Shown one piece after another: positions 32,387 through 44,311 of a DNA stretch of 64,000 nucleotides. Under the pieces are notes generated by a model, which searched no databases, was not told the origin of the DNA, and was given only the letters and a program-made list of their open reading frames with translations. Source of the stretch: Panax quinquefolius (lineage: Eukaryota > Streptophyta > Magnoliopsida > Apiales > Araliaceae). The position numbers and the translations under genes are program-made. Position 1 is the stretch's first letter. Each line of letters starts with the position of its first letter. The DNA lies in assembly GCA_020205615.1 (NCBI GenBank), contig CM035167.1, positions 139,700,568 through 139,764,567 on the forward strand. Direction: 5' to 3'.

Positions 32387-33802
32387 ATTAATAAAAATTC
32401 GATACATTAATTAATATATGAATCCTACATATAAAAATATCAAAAAAATAATGTAAAAATATAGGTTTCCAAAATAGAAAATATTGGACTTCATGGCTCA
32501 CTCCATATATATCAACCTCTTAACCACATGTGACATGTATGTGTGATGCATGCTAAAATAAACAAAACTTATAATTATTATTCATTCGTTCAAAATTGTG
32601 GAATTCGTTCAGTACTATTTTTTAAACTCTCAATGATATACACATTGTCGTGCCTACGGCGTAACTAAATTATTCCTCTCTCTCCGTGTCTTTTTTTTTC
32701 GTTTTAATAATTTGAAAATTAGAATGAATCTGAATCGTATTTGTACTTTTTCGCCAAATTAATTAGAATGAATCTGAACCGTCTTTGTATTTTTTTCGTC
32801 CAAATTCAAATTAAGTTCTATCTAACTCCACACCTAAAAACACACTCAAATATAGTAAAATACAAGTAAAATTATTTATCTCATTAATTTCTTCTATATA
32901 TAACACTTTCTTTTTTCTCACTATATATTACTAGTAGTATTTTTTAGTCTCTAGTGTCATTGGGTGTGGACTAGAATGTACACGACGATATAGTCTATCT
33001 TTTAGCTATAGCACAGGAATTGGTTTAAGCTCAAAAACACATGGGAAAGCGGATTTTGGGTGTTCGTATTTCTACAATTTTTTTGTGAACTTAATAGATT
33101 TTTCTATAATTTTGCTAATTCTTTTTTAATTAGGGTTTAACATATGTTATAGAGAGGTTGTCCTAAGGTTGTGTTTTGAGGCAGACCAATATTATTAAAT
33201 TTCAAAATTATGAATGTTCATTAATTAACTTTTATCAATTCCGTGTTAATTCAATGAAGCTCAAGAATTACTCCTTTCGTCCTATAATATATGACGTTTA
33301 AATTATTTTATTTTTTAAATTATTTAATTTTAATTATAGTTTATCGCTACACGTTGTGCATGCCATGGGGGACTTCACCCTATGTATTGTCTTATATTAA
33401 TTAATTTGTATTTAGAACTAGTCAAACAGAAGGATAACACAAACGAAAAACATGACAGAAAGAAAATACTAATTAAGGAGAAATACAAATATAACTGCTC
33501 TATTGAAACACTTAATTTAACACCATTAATTAATTAATTACTAGTATATTGGTCAAATAGGCAATTTCAACCAAACAATTAAGAAGGGGAGTAGGTAAAG
33601 TTTGCTTGCCAAGCACTGAAATACTAGTATATGATTCCGTACTACTTGTTCTAGAACCTAAAAACTCATAAGTAAAAATGTTAAGCAAAATAATTATTAA
33701 AAAAAAAAACAAAAACAAAGAGAGAATAATTAATGAATTAAAAAACAAAATAGATTCTTAATCATGAGCCGTCCAATATGTGTGATCTCAGGTGGGATCA
33801 TA
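32387..33802. other. Intergenic, with a one-ended Stowaway remnant at 33269
   Basis: TACTCCTTTCGTCCTATAAT at 33269 is a Stowaway left end without a visible partner. Two near-copies of TTAGAATGAATCTGAA(T/C)CGT lie at about 32720 and about 32763. Nothing else was recognised. Confidence 0.5.
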
Positions 33803-34064
33803 TACTCCCTCCATTTCATTTTAATAGACGTTTTAGTTTCGTTTTTTTGTTCCACAATTTAGACGTAAAGAGTAAAAAGTGTACTTACCTAAATTACCCC
33901 TATATATTAACTTCTACTTTTTAAAAAAGTTTACAACAATAATAACCAAAGAGGGATAATAAAAGGGCAAAGTTGAAAAGTCACACTAAAATTATTATTA
34001 ATGGAGATCTAAATATTTGTGTACGTATTTCTCCAAAACGTCTATTAAAATGAAACAGGGAGTA
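33803..34064. mobile_element. Stowaway-type MITE (third subfamily, 262 bp)
   Basis: Starts TACTCCCTCCATTTCATTTT and ends AAAATGAAACAGGGAGTA. The inner inverted repeats include AATAGACGTTTT and AAAACGTCTATT. Confidence 0.88.
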
Positions 34065-34195
34065 TTGTTTTTGGCTGTGTACTCGAGACACCTGATCGTC
34101 ATTCTCGCAAAGAACCTTCTTTGATTGTATGTATGTAAAATGCTTGGAATTATTGACAAAGAGAGATGTTGTCATGATTGTGTCATTTATTTATA

Positions 34196-34336
34196 TGAAA
34201 ATTGTAAATTCACAACAAAAAATATTATTTTTATAATAAAAGTATCGTTATAAATCCTTTTTTAACATCACTATACATCTACAGCGACACTTTTGTTGTG
34301 AAAATAATAAAAATTATTGTGGATTTAACAATTCCA
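34196..34336. mobile_element. Second copy of the 151-bp palindromic MITE
   Basis: GAAAATTGTAAATTCACAAC at the left and TGTGGATTTAACAATTCC at the right, with CATCTA(C/T)AGCGACACTTTTG inside, match the element at 32029-32179. It is more diverged, and I see no clean target duplication. Confidence 0.7.
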
Positions 34337-34339
34337 ACT

Positions 34340-35031
34340 TTAGGTAGCTAAGGCCCATCTTTAATTCCAAAAGTCAATGGACACTTTTGACTTCTTTCAT
34401 ATATTTATTTCTGCAACACCCTAAAATATCAAACAAAACCAAATTTGTCTGATCAAGGGATGATTCTTCTCTCTACAGACTACAACCTACATTAATCATG
34501 TTTAATACTCCACTTTTGTAATTTAGAGAATCTGAAATGAATAATTAAAAACTATGCAATGAAATCCACTTTTGTAACCTTTTCTATCTTTTTAAATTTC
34601 TAATTTTGTTTTGTAGGGTTTGTTTTCGTACATTAAGAAATTCTTATTTTGGAAATGATTTGTTGTATATTTTAGGTTTTTTTATTTATTTATTTTCAGC
34701 ATGCATTCGTAACTTAAAGTTACGTAGTATATATAGTATGTGGCACCAATCCATGCAAATTAAAGTAGAACTTAATAAATTGGTCCACGTTTCGGCCGTC
34801 TTCTTTTCTTCTCTCGTGCATTGGTGGATACGTTCAAGTGTAGCATATAAAATAATAAAACTTTAACTTATCATTATTCATATATAAAATATATAGTACG
34901 ACTAGCTATGATAGTCCATATAACAACAAATAACAAACGAAAAAGAAATAATTAAGGTATAACTGTATAAGTCAAAGCCGGCTAATAATTATTCATTAGA
35001 TTGCTAGATGCACTGCACATCATATTTAAGT
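34340..35031. other. Intergenic region left of the MULE
   Basis: AT-rich; no gene recognised. Confidence 0.5.
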
Positions 35032-35041
35032 ACTTATATAT

Positions 35042-35768
35042 GGGAGACTTTTCATAACAACCGGTTACTATGAGTATTGTGGAACACTTCCTTTTTGGAT
35101 CGTTGATAAATTGAATAGATGGCTGCGATTAACTTTTCTATTTGATAATGCGGACATGAGTTGTTGTCTTGTAATTATTTACTTCTGCACTTACTTTCTT
35201 TTTAATAAGGGAGGCCCACGTAAAATTAACTTGTCGTTATATTTATAAAAATGAATATTTATTATTAAAATAATTAAGTAGGAAGAGCTTGTAGAAACTT
35301 ACACATTTTTTTTAATTTTCTTTTTATTTCTCCCATTGAAGTGCAGTACGATACTACCGTGATAAAATAATAAAATAATCCGTAGGAAGAGTTTCTCTTA
35401 GAACACACATTGTGTTTTTTTTTTTTTTTATTTCTCTCGTAGAGTGCAATTTGATACTACCGCATTAAAATAATAAAATAATCCCACGATGTGCAGTTTG
35501 ATACTACCGGTATTAAAAATTGAAAAAATAACCTATTAAATTATAGCTTCATCACTACCGGTATTAAAAATTGAAAAAAATAACCACTTAGAGTATAGCT
35601 TGTCACAATTGGTATTAAAAATTGAAAAATGATTTTATTCAAGCAATTCATTTAAAAGATTCAAACTCATGACCTCAAACTCGAAACACTCGTCATATGA
35701 CCACCCGAGCACCACGAGCCTAAATCATTAATTTCAACCAAGAATATATCTTTATATTAAAACTTCAC
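35042..35768 (+). repeat. Left terminal inverted repeat of the MULE
   Basis: It contains two or three tandem modules (GATACTACCG ... ATAAAATAATCC), each followed by a T-rich run and a TTTCTC stretch, mirrored at 57370-57620. It ends at ATTAAAACTTCAC, where a Gypsy LTR fragment begins. Its last ~220 bases recur at 36977-37205. Confidence 0.8.
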
Positions 35769-36976
35769 TGTAAGACCCCAACTTTTATAAATAAAGATGA
35801 ATTTTCTATAAATATTATTTTTGAATATTATGGAATAAATTTGATATAATGTTATAGTTGTGGGTAATATTTATAAATTTTGCAAAATAAGCAAGTTGTT
35901 ATAAAATATTACGTTTGGTGGGGAATATTCGACGACGGCTCAATCATTAGTGGACCCCTATAACCAAGTATTGTAAGTAGTTAAAAAGCGACAAAATTAT
36001 CTTTTATAAAAATAACTATGCGAGGTGTTACATTTAAAAGCTGTTGAACTACTCTTTCGGTAGTAAAAAGTACGATGTCTGGCGTAGTTGTATAGTAGCA
36101 CAGATATTGATTATTATTATTGCTTACGTGAGAAGTCACTCATTATGCTCAATTATTACTACTGATAATTGTTGCATCATATCTCTTATATTATTGATTC
36201 AATTATTGTCACGATATCATCATATAATATGTTATAGTATTAAATCAATAATTGAGGCGACAAGTTATAAATGATTAATAATTGTTGAAAGATTAAATAT
36301 GTGTTGATTAAAATTAAAATGATTTGTGGTAATATTTATTCAATCCTTGATGTATATAAAGAGTCGGTTATGAGGCGTTTGTGGTAAGTTTGATTATTTT
36401 ATGGGGGCCCATATATGTCATCATCTAAGAGTCTCTTAAATCGATAGTAATTACCTTCGTCGATAGTAATTACCTTTGTGAATAGTAATTATCTTCGTCG
36501 ATAGTAATTACCTTCGTCAATAGTAATTACCTTTGTGAATAATAAGTAATTACCTTCGTCAATAGTAATTACCTTTACCAGACGTCGAACCACTTGTCGT
36601 TTCACATTACAAAAGCGTCGAACCACTTGTCGTTTCACATTACTGGTGCGCCAAACCACTTTTCTTTTCACATCACCAAATCGAGCCACTTGCCTTTTCA
36701 CATAAAGCGTGTCTTAAGCTAGAAATCTTCTATAAATATGAGGCCTAGTGCTTCATTATTTTCACGAATTCATTCAAGCTATAGAGAGAAAGTATAGAGA
36801 AATAAGAGAGAAAGAAGAGTATTTTATTCTTACACTACTGCGGTAGATTCAATCTCCTACCAAAAGTAAGGGGTGTTATTCTTTCTTATTCATGAAGAAG
36901 GCTGTTGTTATTCTATTGCTTATTATTCTGCTGGAATAACTTTGTATCTGCTGGTTTACTATACTTGGTGACATTC
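35769..36976 (+). mobile_element. Truncated Gypsy LTR inside the MULE left end
   Basis: Starts TGTAAGACCCCAAC like the chromovirus LTRs and shares scattered blocks with them (TTATAAAATATT..., GGGGAATATTCG). It contains CTATAAATATGAGG at about 36731 as a TATA box and a GAGAGAAAG leader. The normal GGGGTCGTTACA end is missing, so about half is lost. Both sides are the same ~220-bp MULE terminal segment. Confidence 0.75.
36430..36700. repeat. Two minisatellites within the LTR fragment
   Basis: The first is an ~18-bp unit, ATAGTAATTACCTTCGTC, repeated about seven times with variation (36435-36580). The second is an ~33-bp unit, GTCGAACCACTTGTCGTTTC plus ACATTA, repeated three to four times (36590-36700). 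They lie just upstream of the LTR TATA box. Confidence 0.85.
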
Positions 36977-37350
36977 TTCATATCACTACCGGTTTTAAAA
37001 ATTGAAAAAAATAACCTACTAAGATGTGACTTTGTCACTACCGGTATTAAAAATTGAAAAATGATTTTATTCAAGCAATTATTGCTAAATGATTCAAAAT
37101 CGCAACCTCAAACTCCAAACACTCATCGTATGACCACCCAGAGCACCACTTGCCTAAATTAATTAATTTCAACCAAGAATATATCTTTATATTAAAACTT
37201 CACCATCCCCAAAATCTATATTCTTGCATTATTATTATATTAGGATTTATTATTATTAATAAGTCTATATAATACATATGGGGTTTTCTATTTAGAAATA
37301 AGTTAATATCTATATTTATTATTATCCCTTTAATATTTTTTTTTTTTTAA
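36977..37350 (+). repeat. Duplicated segment of the MULE left end
   Basis: CACTACCGG(T/G)... through GACCACCC(A)GAGCACCAC to ATTAAAACTTCACCATCCCC repeats 35549-35768 and continues further in. It pairs with 57000-57300 as an inverted repeat. Confidence 0.85.
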
Positions 37351-37689
37351 TAATATCAATAAAAGGTTTATTAATATATTAAAAAATATCATTCTTTAAT
37401 AAAATATAAATAATGATTTTATATTCATGTATTACTATTATTATTATATTCATGTATTACTATTATTAAAAATAATATTAATAATGATTTTTAATATTAA
37501 TATAAATAATGTGATTATTAATATTAGTCCTAATAAAAATATCCATACAGATCAACAAAATAGATAATTTTTTTCAGATTAATAATATGAAGTTGTTTTA
37601 TGTGATTCAATAATATTCATATTACTAAGTTATGAATTTGAAAATCCCATAAAGTTCAACCAAATAGACATTCTTATTAATTAATATGT

Positions 37690-38809
37690 ACATTAGATAA
37701 CGTTGGATAAGTTCTATATCTCGGTATAGGAAGTAATCTTGTGGATTTCTTGTAGAGCTCCCGCGACGCCAGATAACGAAAAGATCGTGACATCTTCCAG
37801 GACCACTTCTCTTGAAATATTACCATTGGCCTAACGAAAGCAGTTAACATACTTGCATACAAAAATGCCACGATCGAGTTGTTGTGTTGTTTTTGATTTA
37901 ATCTTTAAGAGTCTGCAGATGGGATTACCGGGGCCACTCTCACTTGTCGGATTACCATTTCTCAAACAAAATGGTATCAAATGTACCTGCATGTACAAAG
38001 TAGTTGGTTAATAATTTTTAATATTAAAGGACATTATAAAATTAAAATATTTTAAAACTAAACATATCTGCAACTTTAACGAATTAAAGAGTACATTTCA
38101 TGTAACTTAATATACTTAGTGTCATTGTAGTGTGCGGGTCAATTATGGTAACCATCCAATCTTCAATCATGAATAGGAACAAGACAAAATGGCGTTGATT
38201 GGTACTACACACCCCGGCGTGAATATGTATTTGCATTAGTGTAAAGGTGGACCAACATCTTGGTTAACATACGGATCGCAAAAAACTCCATGCAAGATAT
38301 TCACGTTAGTGCGGAGGCACATAGCCACTTGAAGATATCATGAAGAATGAATTCATGAAACCAAATTGGGACCATCTTTGTATTCCCCGCGACCTGTAGT
38401 ATTCCTCTCTGTCTCGTAGCAACAACATATAAGCGTCGATGACATGCTCAAATATCCAACTCCCAGGCCCTAAGGATTGCACTGCATTGTGTTCTAATTC
38501 ATATAACTGGCGCGGATGTGATAAAGGATATAAATCCCCTTCTGGTGCCACCACGTTTCCAAACATATGTTTATTTACAAATGTCTCCTTCCAATCTTTA
38601 AGTCTTTTGGATAAGGACCCTTTTGGTCCATAAGAGATATGGTCTCCCGCATCTTGTACCTGATTGAGACCCAAATGTACATTATTATTATATAGCAATA
38701 ATAATTAAAACCATCACTATTAACATAACTATATATACCTTTTGTGAACTATATCCCTTGGCGTCAGAAAGTCCCGCAAATGAAGAGTTGGTTGGAATGT
38801 AACACTCCT
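37690..38809 (-). pseudogene. C-terminal half of a PMD-ULP1 fusion gene: linker end, intron, ULP1/C48-like domain
   Basis: Reading leftward, one exon (38809-38739) encodes CYIPTNSSFAGLSDAKGYSS and stops at a GT donor. A 79-bp intron (38660-38738) follows. The next exon opens GPKGSLSKRLKDWKE and reaches WIFEHVIDAYMLLLRDREEY, the typical start of a plant C48/ULP1 domain. The catalytic His (HFVLF, codon 38189-38191) and Asp (TIIDP, codon 38138-38140) are present but in shifted frames. The active-site segment reads QQLDRGIFVCKYVNC, where DCG is expected, so the catalytic Cys codon is CGT (Arg) at 37870-37872. In working proteins this domain removes SUMO-like modifiers. Stops, frameshifts and the lost Cys make this copy inactive. 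Confidence 0.82.
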
Positions 38810-40210
38810 AACCCTTTGCCTGAAGCATCGCTGTAGATAACAAATCCATCCGAACCAGATGGTATTGTTAGAAACGAATCTTAAATATAAGTCTCCTCTT
38901 AAGCTCTTGGAAACTCTTCTCGCATTCTTTGCTCCAAACGAATTGTGTATCCTTAGAGTTAGGCGAAGTTAATGGAGTAGTGATTCGAGAAAACCCTTCC
39001 ACGAATCTCCGATAATAACCACTAGACCCGAAAAGCTACGTCTTGGTCACCGACTTTGGTTGCTCCCAACTTTGTATTGCTTCAATCTTCGCGGGTCCAC
39101 GGATACTCCATGTTTTGACACCACGTGCCCAAGAAATGCTACTTCCTCAAGCCAGAACTCGCATTTCTTCAATTTGGCATATAGTTTGTTTTCACGATGC
39201 CTTTAGAGTACCAGCTTCAAATGGTGCTCGTGATCTTCACGACTTTTGGAATATATGAGGATGTCATCAATAAAGACAACAACAAACTGATCCAAATATT
39301 CCTTGAATACTCGATTCATCATATCCATGAAAGCCGCAGAAGCATTAGTCAATCCGAAAGACATGACTAAGAATTCATAATGCCCGTACCTAGTTCTAAA
39401 AAGCGGTCTTTGGAATATCCTCGATTCTAATCTTGGTGATGATATCCGAATCGAAAATCGATCTTTGAAAAAAATTGTGCTCCTTGCAATTGGTCAAACA
39501 AGTCATCAATACGAGGTAGAGGATACCTATTCTTGATGGTGACATGGTTCAATTCCTATAGTCAATACAAAGTCGCATACTCCCGTCTTTTCTTCTTTAC
39601 GAATAAAGCAGGAGCACCCCGAGGAGATGTGTTAGGTAGAATGAAACCGATGTCCAACAATTCACATGGTTGGACCTTTAACTCCACGAAGTTCAATAGG
39701 AGTCATTCGATATGGGGTTTTAGAAATGGGCTTTGTACCAGGTTCAAGATCAATAAAGAATTCAACTTCACGTTACGGGGTGAGGCGGGAAGTTCTTGAA
39801 AAATCGTCGGAAAAGTCAATAACAACAGAATATTATTCAAATTTGGCGTGTCTTTATTCAAATCCATAACATGGGCTAAGAAAGCTTGACATCCGTTTTT
39901 CAATAAGCGAATAGCTTTATGATTAGATATGATGATGATTGATTTTAATGGTTTAGTTGCTTGAATTAAATAAACGGGTTGGTTAGGAATATGAAAACTA
40001 ACAACGCTTACGAAAACAATCAATTTTGGCATGATGAGTAGTTAACCAATCAATCCCTAAAATCACATCAAAAGCAAGTATCTTTAAAGAGATAAGGTCA
40101 ATGGGTAAGGTAATGGTGCCAACTTGAATCAAACAAGATTTATAAACAATGGATGTGATGAAAGTTTCTCTAACGAGTTTCCACAGATAGGTCAAAGTCT
40201 AATTTCTCCG
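38810..40210 (-). pseudogene. Chromovirus copy B: protease and reverse transcriptase, cut at RNase H
   Basis: The minus strand shows the protease signature DVILGIDWLTTHHAKIDC (40060-40010) and, at about 40270, LDIGA where L(L)DTGA is expected. The reverse-transcriptase core [12 protein letters not shown] lies near 39287-39256. Coding ends at VIYSDASGKGL, the first RNase H motif, exactly at the array's left edge. Many one- or two-base indels break the frame. Confidence 0.82.
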
Positions 40211-41520
40211 AGTCAAGTTTAAACGTTGAGCACAAGCGGAGAGATAAATGAATGGGTATGCACCTATATCAAGTAAGGTATAAACTTCAAAGAATTTATA
40301 AATAGCTTACCCGTGATCACCTCATTTGGGTTCTCGCATTTTGACCGATCACAACAAACGCTCTTCCGGGCTCGTTGACTTTGACTTTTAGGACGATCTT
40401 TTGAGTCACCGTCCCATTGAACTAGGTTTCGCTCTGCATGATCTCGGCGATATGTCCTTCCTTTCCACAATTATAGCATACCTTGAATCTGTTGTGGGCG
40501 GTTTGACCGATATGTCCCTTTTTCCGTATTTGTAGCATGCAATGGGTGTGAGTCGTTCTTCTCCCTTAGAACCGATTCTTTAAGACCTTTATCGTCTTCA
40601 CATAGTCGTTGTTAAATCTCCTCTTTTAAAATCTCTTCCACTTCGCTTCTTCTATTTTCATGGCCGTGATTACCACCGAGTGGTTACCATTTTTGTCTGT
40701 CTGTTTCTTTTCTCCGCGGTTATCATTATTACATTGATCGCTATCTCTGCAGTGCGATCCTGGTTATGGTCCCTCGGTTGAACATACTAGTTATCTCGCT
40801 CTAACAATTGAGCCTGTTAACAACATCTCCGAATAGAGAAAATTTATGAGAAATGAGATATTGTCGTATCTTGGGGTTTCAAACCTCTCGAAAACATCCG
40901 CGTCATCGTTCCTCATTCTCCACCAAATGAGGTGCAAACACGGATAACTCTGCGCAAACTTTTCCTCGTCTTTGAGACACCGTCGTGTTGTTTTGTTCTA
41001 ATCGATGAACTCCACTTCCTTCATATAGACGAACACTTTCGGAAAGTATTTGTCATTAAATAATTCTGAAATGTCTCCCAAGACATCTTTGAGTCTTGAT
41101 GGATGGACGCAACTTGAAAGACTCCCACCAATGATGCGCCTCGCCACGGAACATAAAGGTGGCGAATGGAACCTTCTGTTCTCTCTGCATCCCAAGACAT
41201 CGAATATCTTGGTAATTTGCTTGACCCATGTTTCCGCCGTGATCGGATCTAGTTTTCCCTTAAATTCGGTGGTCCCAACTCTTTGAATCGCTTGGGCATT
41301 TGTGACAACCCGTGAATTGCTATCATTTCCTCCTCAGATTTTGAACACGAGTCTCCTCGTCGATTTTGCATGAATCGCAAAAAGCTTCTAAACATTCCCT
41401 CGTTCATCATCTCGCTTCGTTGGTGTTGTTCACGGGAGGAACATTGCCCGACTGTTGCACGTTCTCCTCGTTGGTGAGTCTGAGCGTCTCCACGTCTCAT
41501 TTCCATTGTTAATATTCTCG
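40211..41520 (-). pseudogene. Chromovirus copy B: gag
   Basis: It reads from EMRRGDAQTHQRGERATV through a capsid region with MGCRENRR and SELFNDKYFPK, to a zinc knuckle, CYNCGKEGHIAE, near 40475-40435. The final Cys of the knuckle is not in frame. The capsid segments lie in different frames. Confidence 0.78.
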
Positions 41521-41705
41521 ATTCGACATTCTCAAATCATGTCATAAAACAAGGGTTAATTAAGGAAATCAATATATCACATAATATCCTTATATACTTG
41601 ACCAACTAACAAATAAGCTTTGGTAGGACACACTAGCGAAGGATTTACTCGTCTCTACCCTCCCAATTCTATTCCCCGATCTCCGCCAGGAGATCATATC
41701 CTAAG

Positions 41706-41717
41706 CTCGATACCAAC
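41706..41717 (-). other. Primer-binding site of copy B
   Basis: On the minus strand it reads GTTGGTATCGAG, a decayed form of the initiator tRNA-Met site. It directly follows the LTR at 41719-44290. Confidence 0.75.
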
Positions 41718-41718
41718 C

Positions 41719-44290
41719 GTGACGCCCCCAAAATAGGTATACATCACCCATTACGAGTTGTCAATACATGATACGAAACAACTACAACTTTATTATTACA
41801 ACAAGAAAAGCGTGAGTTTGAATACAAATATTATCTTACAGACAATATCTATACTCAAATAAATCTTCATCATATTTATTGATACATTATTTTACAAAAT
41901 GGTGAGGACTACTAAACAACTCTCTCTAGAACTTTCATTCCATACCCCAGGCTAATTACACTTATATATTCTCGCCTCTCCGAGAAGAAAAATGGAACAA
42001 AAAGAAAAAGGGTGAGCTCAACTAGCCCAAGTAAAGAATATTATGACTAAGATAATATACAACAAATTATCATTAGTCTTCAACAGAAAAAATCTAATAG
42101 AATACAATAGATAACAAATTTTAAATCAATATTCGCAATGAAATAATAATTCATTAGAAGAGTTAAGTAGAAATGCAAACTACTATCTTCTATGTATGAA
42201 TTTAAAAAGTTCATCGTCTATCTTTTATCCTGTAACATCAATCAATATATATCCTGAATCAAATATTCATCTTTTACTTTACTGAGCCAAAGATATTCAT
42301 CGATTAATTCATGTTCATCTAAACACTGTTCATCTTTGCTGACTACGGGCCAAAGATATTCAATAATATCATCATTTAAGGCCGAGGATGATGAAAAATA
42401 TTTTTAAAGAAACGAATCCAAAGAAACAAAATGACAAGGATTAAGGATTAAGGATTAGTACTTTGTTTTATCCATGTCCAAAAATACCTCAAAAATAATC
42501 ATAGTGGTGTAAAATTCAAGAATGATCAAAACATAGATACAATCAAAGCTAGTATCCACAATAGATATTTTAGGCGAAAGGAAAATTTTCATTTTTCGAT
42601 GAATAAGTCAAATTCGTAAATGAATAATCAGATATCGTGAATAGTCAAGATCATCGTGAATAGTAACTCCGACACCAAAAGTTCCAAATTTGATAAAAAC
42701 TTCAAATCAATATTTAAGCATAATGATATTGAAGAAATAATATCATTACAAAAAAATAATAATATCCCTTACCTCAGAAAAACAGTACTTCTAGTTGAAA
42801 CACCGGATATAGGCTATGACTTGAACTTGCACCGTATCACAATACTCAAAGTATACTCAAAATATTCACAAGAATACGCTCGATAATATAGAGAGAGAAA
42901 ACTTCAGTTTCTGGTGTGATTTTCAATTCTAACCTAAGCACCCTATTTATAGGAAATTGCTTAGAACACCAAAGCAGAAAATTTAATAAATTAATAATAT
43001 ATATATATTTTTTTTTCCAACGCACACTTAATTTGCCCAACATCAGCCACCAACCAGCCCACTACACAAGACTAACAACAAAAAAAAACGTTTTTCTAAT
43101 TTTAAATATTTTAAACTTCCAAAATTAATTATTTGAGACTTGAACTTCAATAATTCATAATAAATAGTCCTTTTGCCAAAAAATTGAATCTCGTGACTTT
43201 TTATAGGAAATTCAATTCTCTACAACTTTGCGGAAGAAAGGTTTTCCAAATTCCAAACAAAATTGGCCGAAATTCACAAACTCAGACGATTTTACGGTAT
43301 ATTCAAATTTCGATCGATAAATGGGGTCCAATTTGACATGTTTAACATGTTTTAAACATTTATTGCAACAAAAAATACTCTTCCTCCTCAGATACTCATA
43401 TATCCCACATTCGTTGTAAAAATATCACCATTATTATATTATTAAAATATAATAATATATTTAAATGAATTATTTTATCGAAAAAGATAAAATTTCAATT
43501 TTCAACAATTGTCACATTAAAAATTTTCCATCTATATCCACATAAAATTAATATTTTTCTTATCATATGAATCAATAATTAATTATTCACAAATAATATT
43601 ACGAAATCACAATATTGTGACAACTGCGGTTTCGAGGAAGAGGGCTTTCCAATAAAGATTTCTCCTTCTTGGCAGCGCAATTAGGTGTCCAAACCTCTCC
43701 TTGTAGATGTAACTTTCTAGACATTGCCAATAATGTTATCCAATAATATTATTCGGATAATATGAATTATTGCTCTGATAATGGAAAATCTTGTGTAATG
43801 ATAATTTATTGAAACAACGATAATATAAAATATCAATAAAGAATTATTAAATCAATAAAATAAAATCTTGATCAAGAATTCACAGTAACCATTATTGAGT
43901 AGTGCCTTCTTACGTAAGAATCAATAATTGGTGCAATACTGGTGTATCTTCTTGTGTGTTAACCAATTTAGTATTTTAATAAGATTAATCTGATAATAAT
44001 TACGCTGTTATTTTTAAACAACTTATATTTGTCGTTTTCTTCATCCAATCGCTTTCCGTTATGGGGCCCACACATGGTCATTGCGGTCGTCATGCGAATA
44101 TTCCCCGACAAGCAGATCTGAATATTCCACGACCAAACGAATATTCCCCAAAACAATGAATATTTTATAACCACTTGCTTATTTTGAAATATTTGCGTAT
44201 TTTACCCATACATTAATCAAATCAACCCTTAATATTTCAAAATAATAAATAGAAAATTAAATTTCATTAATAATAAGTTGGGGTCTTACA
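41719..44290 (-). mobile_element. Shared middle LTR of the chromovirus array (about 2.57 kb)
   Basis: On the minus strand it starts TGTAAGACCCCAACTTATTA at 44290, right after the polypurine tract, and ends near GGGGCGTCACGG. It acts as 3' LTR of copy A and 5' LTR of copy B. The TATAAATA box lies at about 42946 (minus). Closely similar throughout to 49058-51659. Confidence 0.9.
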
Positions 44291-44311
44291 ACCTCCCTCC
44301 TTATGAAATTT
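44291..44311 (-). other. Polypurine tract of chromovirus copy A
   Basis: Minus strand AAATTTCATAAGGAGGGAGG, immediately upstream of the LTR start. It is the counterpart of 1213-1230. Confidence 0.85.

Noticed and set aside
36430..36700. CRISPR-like array
   Set aside because: Units are tandem without unique spacers, in a plant LTR; this is a minisatellite.
36489..36701. Basic 70-residue minus-strand frame with VKRQVVRR repeats
   Set aside because: Direct translation of minisatellite units inside an LTR fragment.
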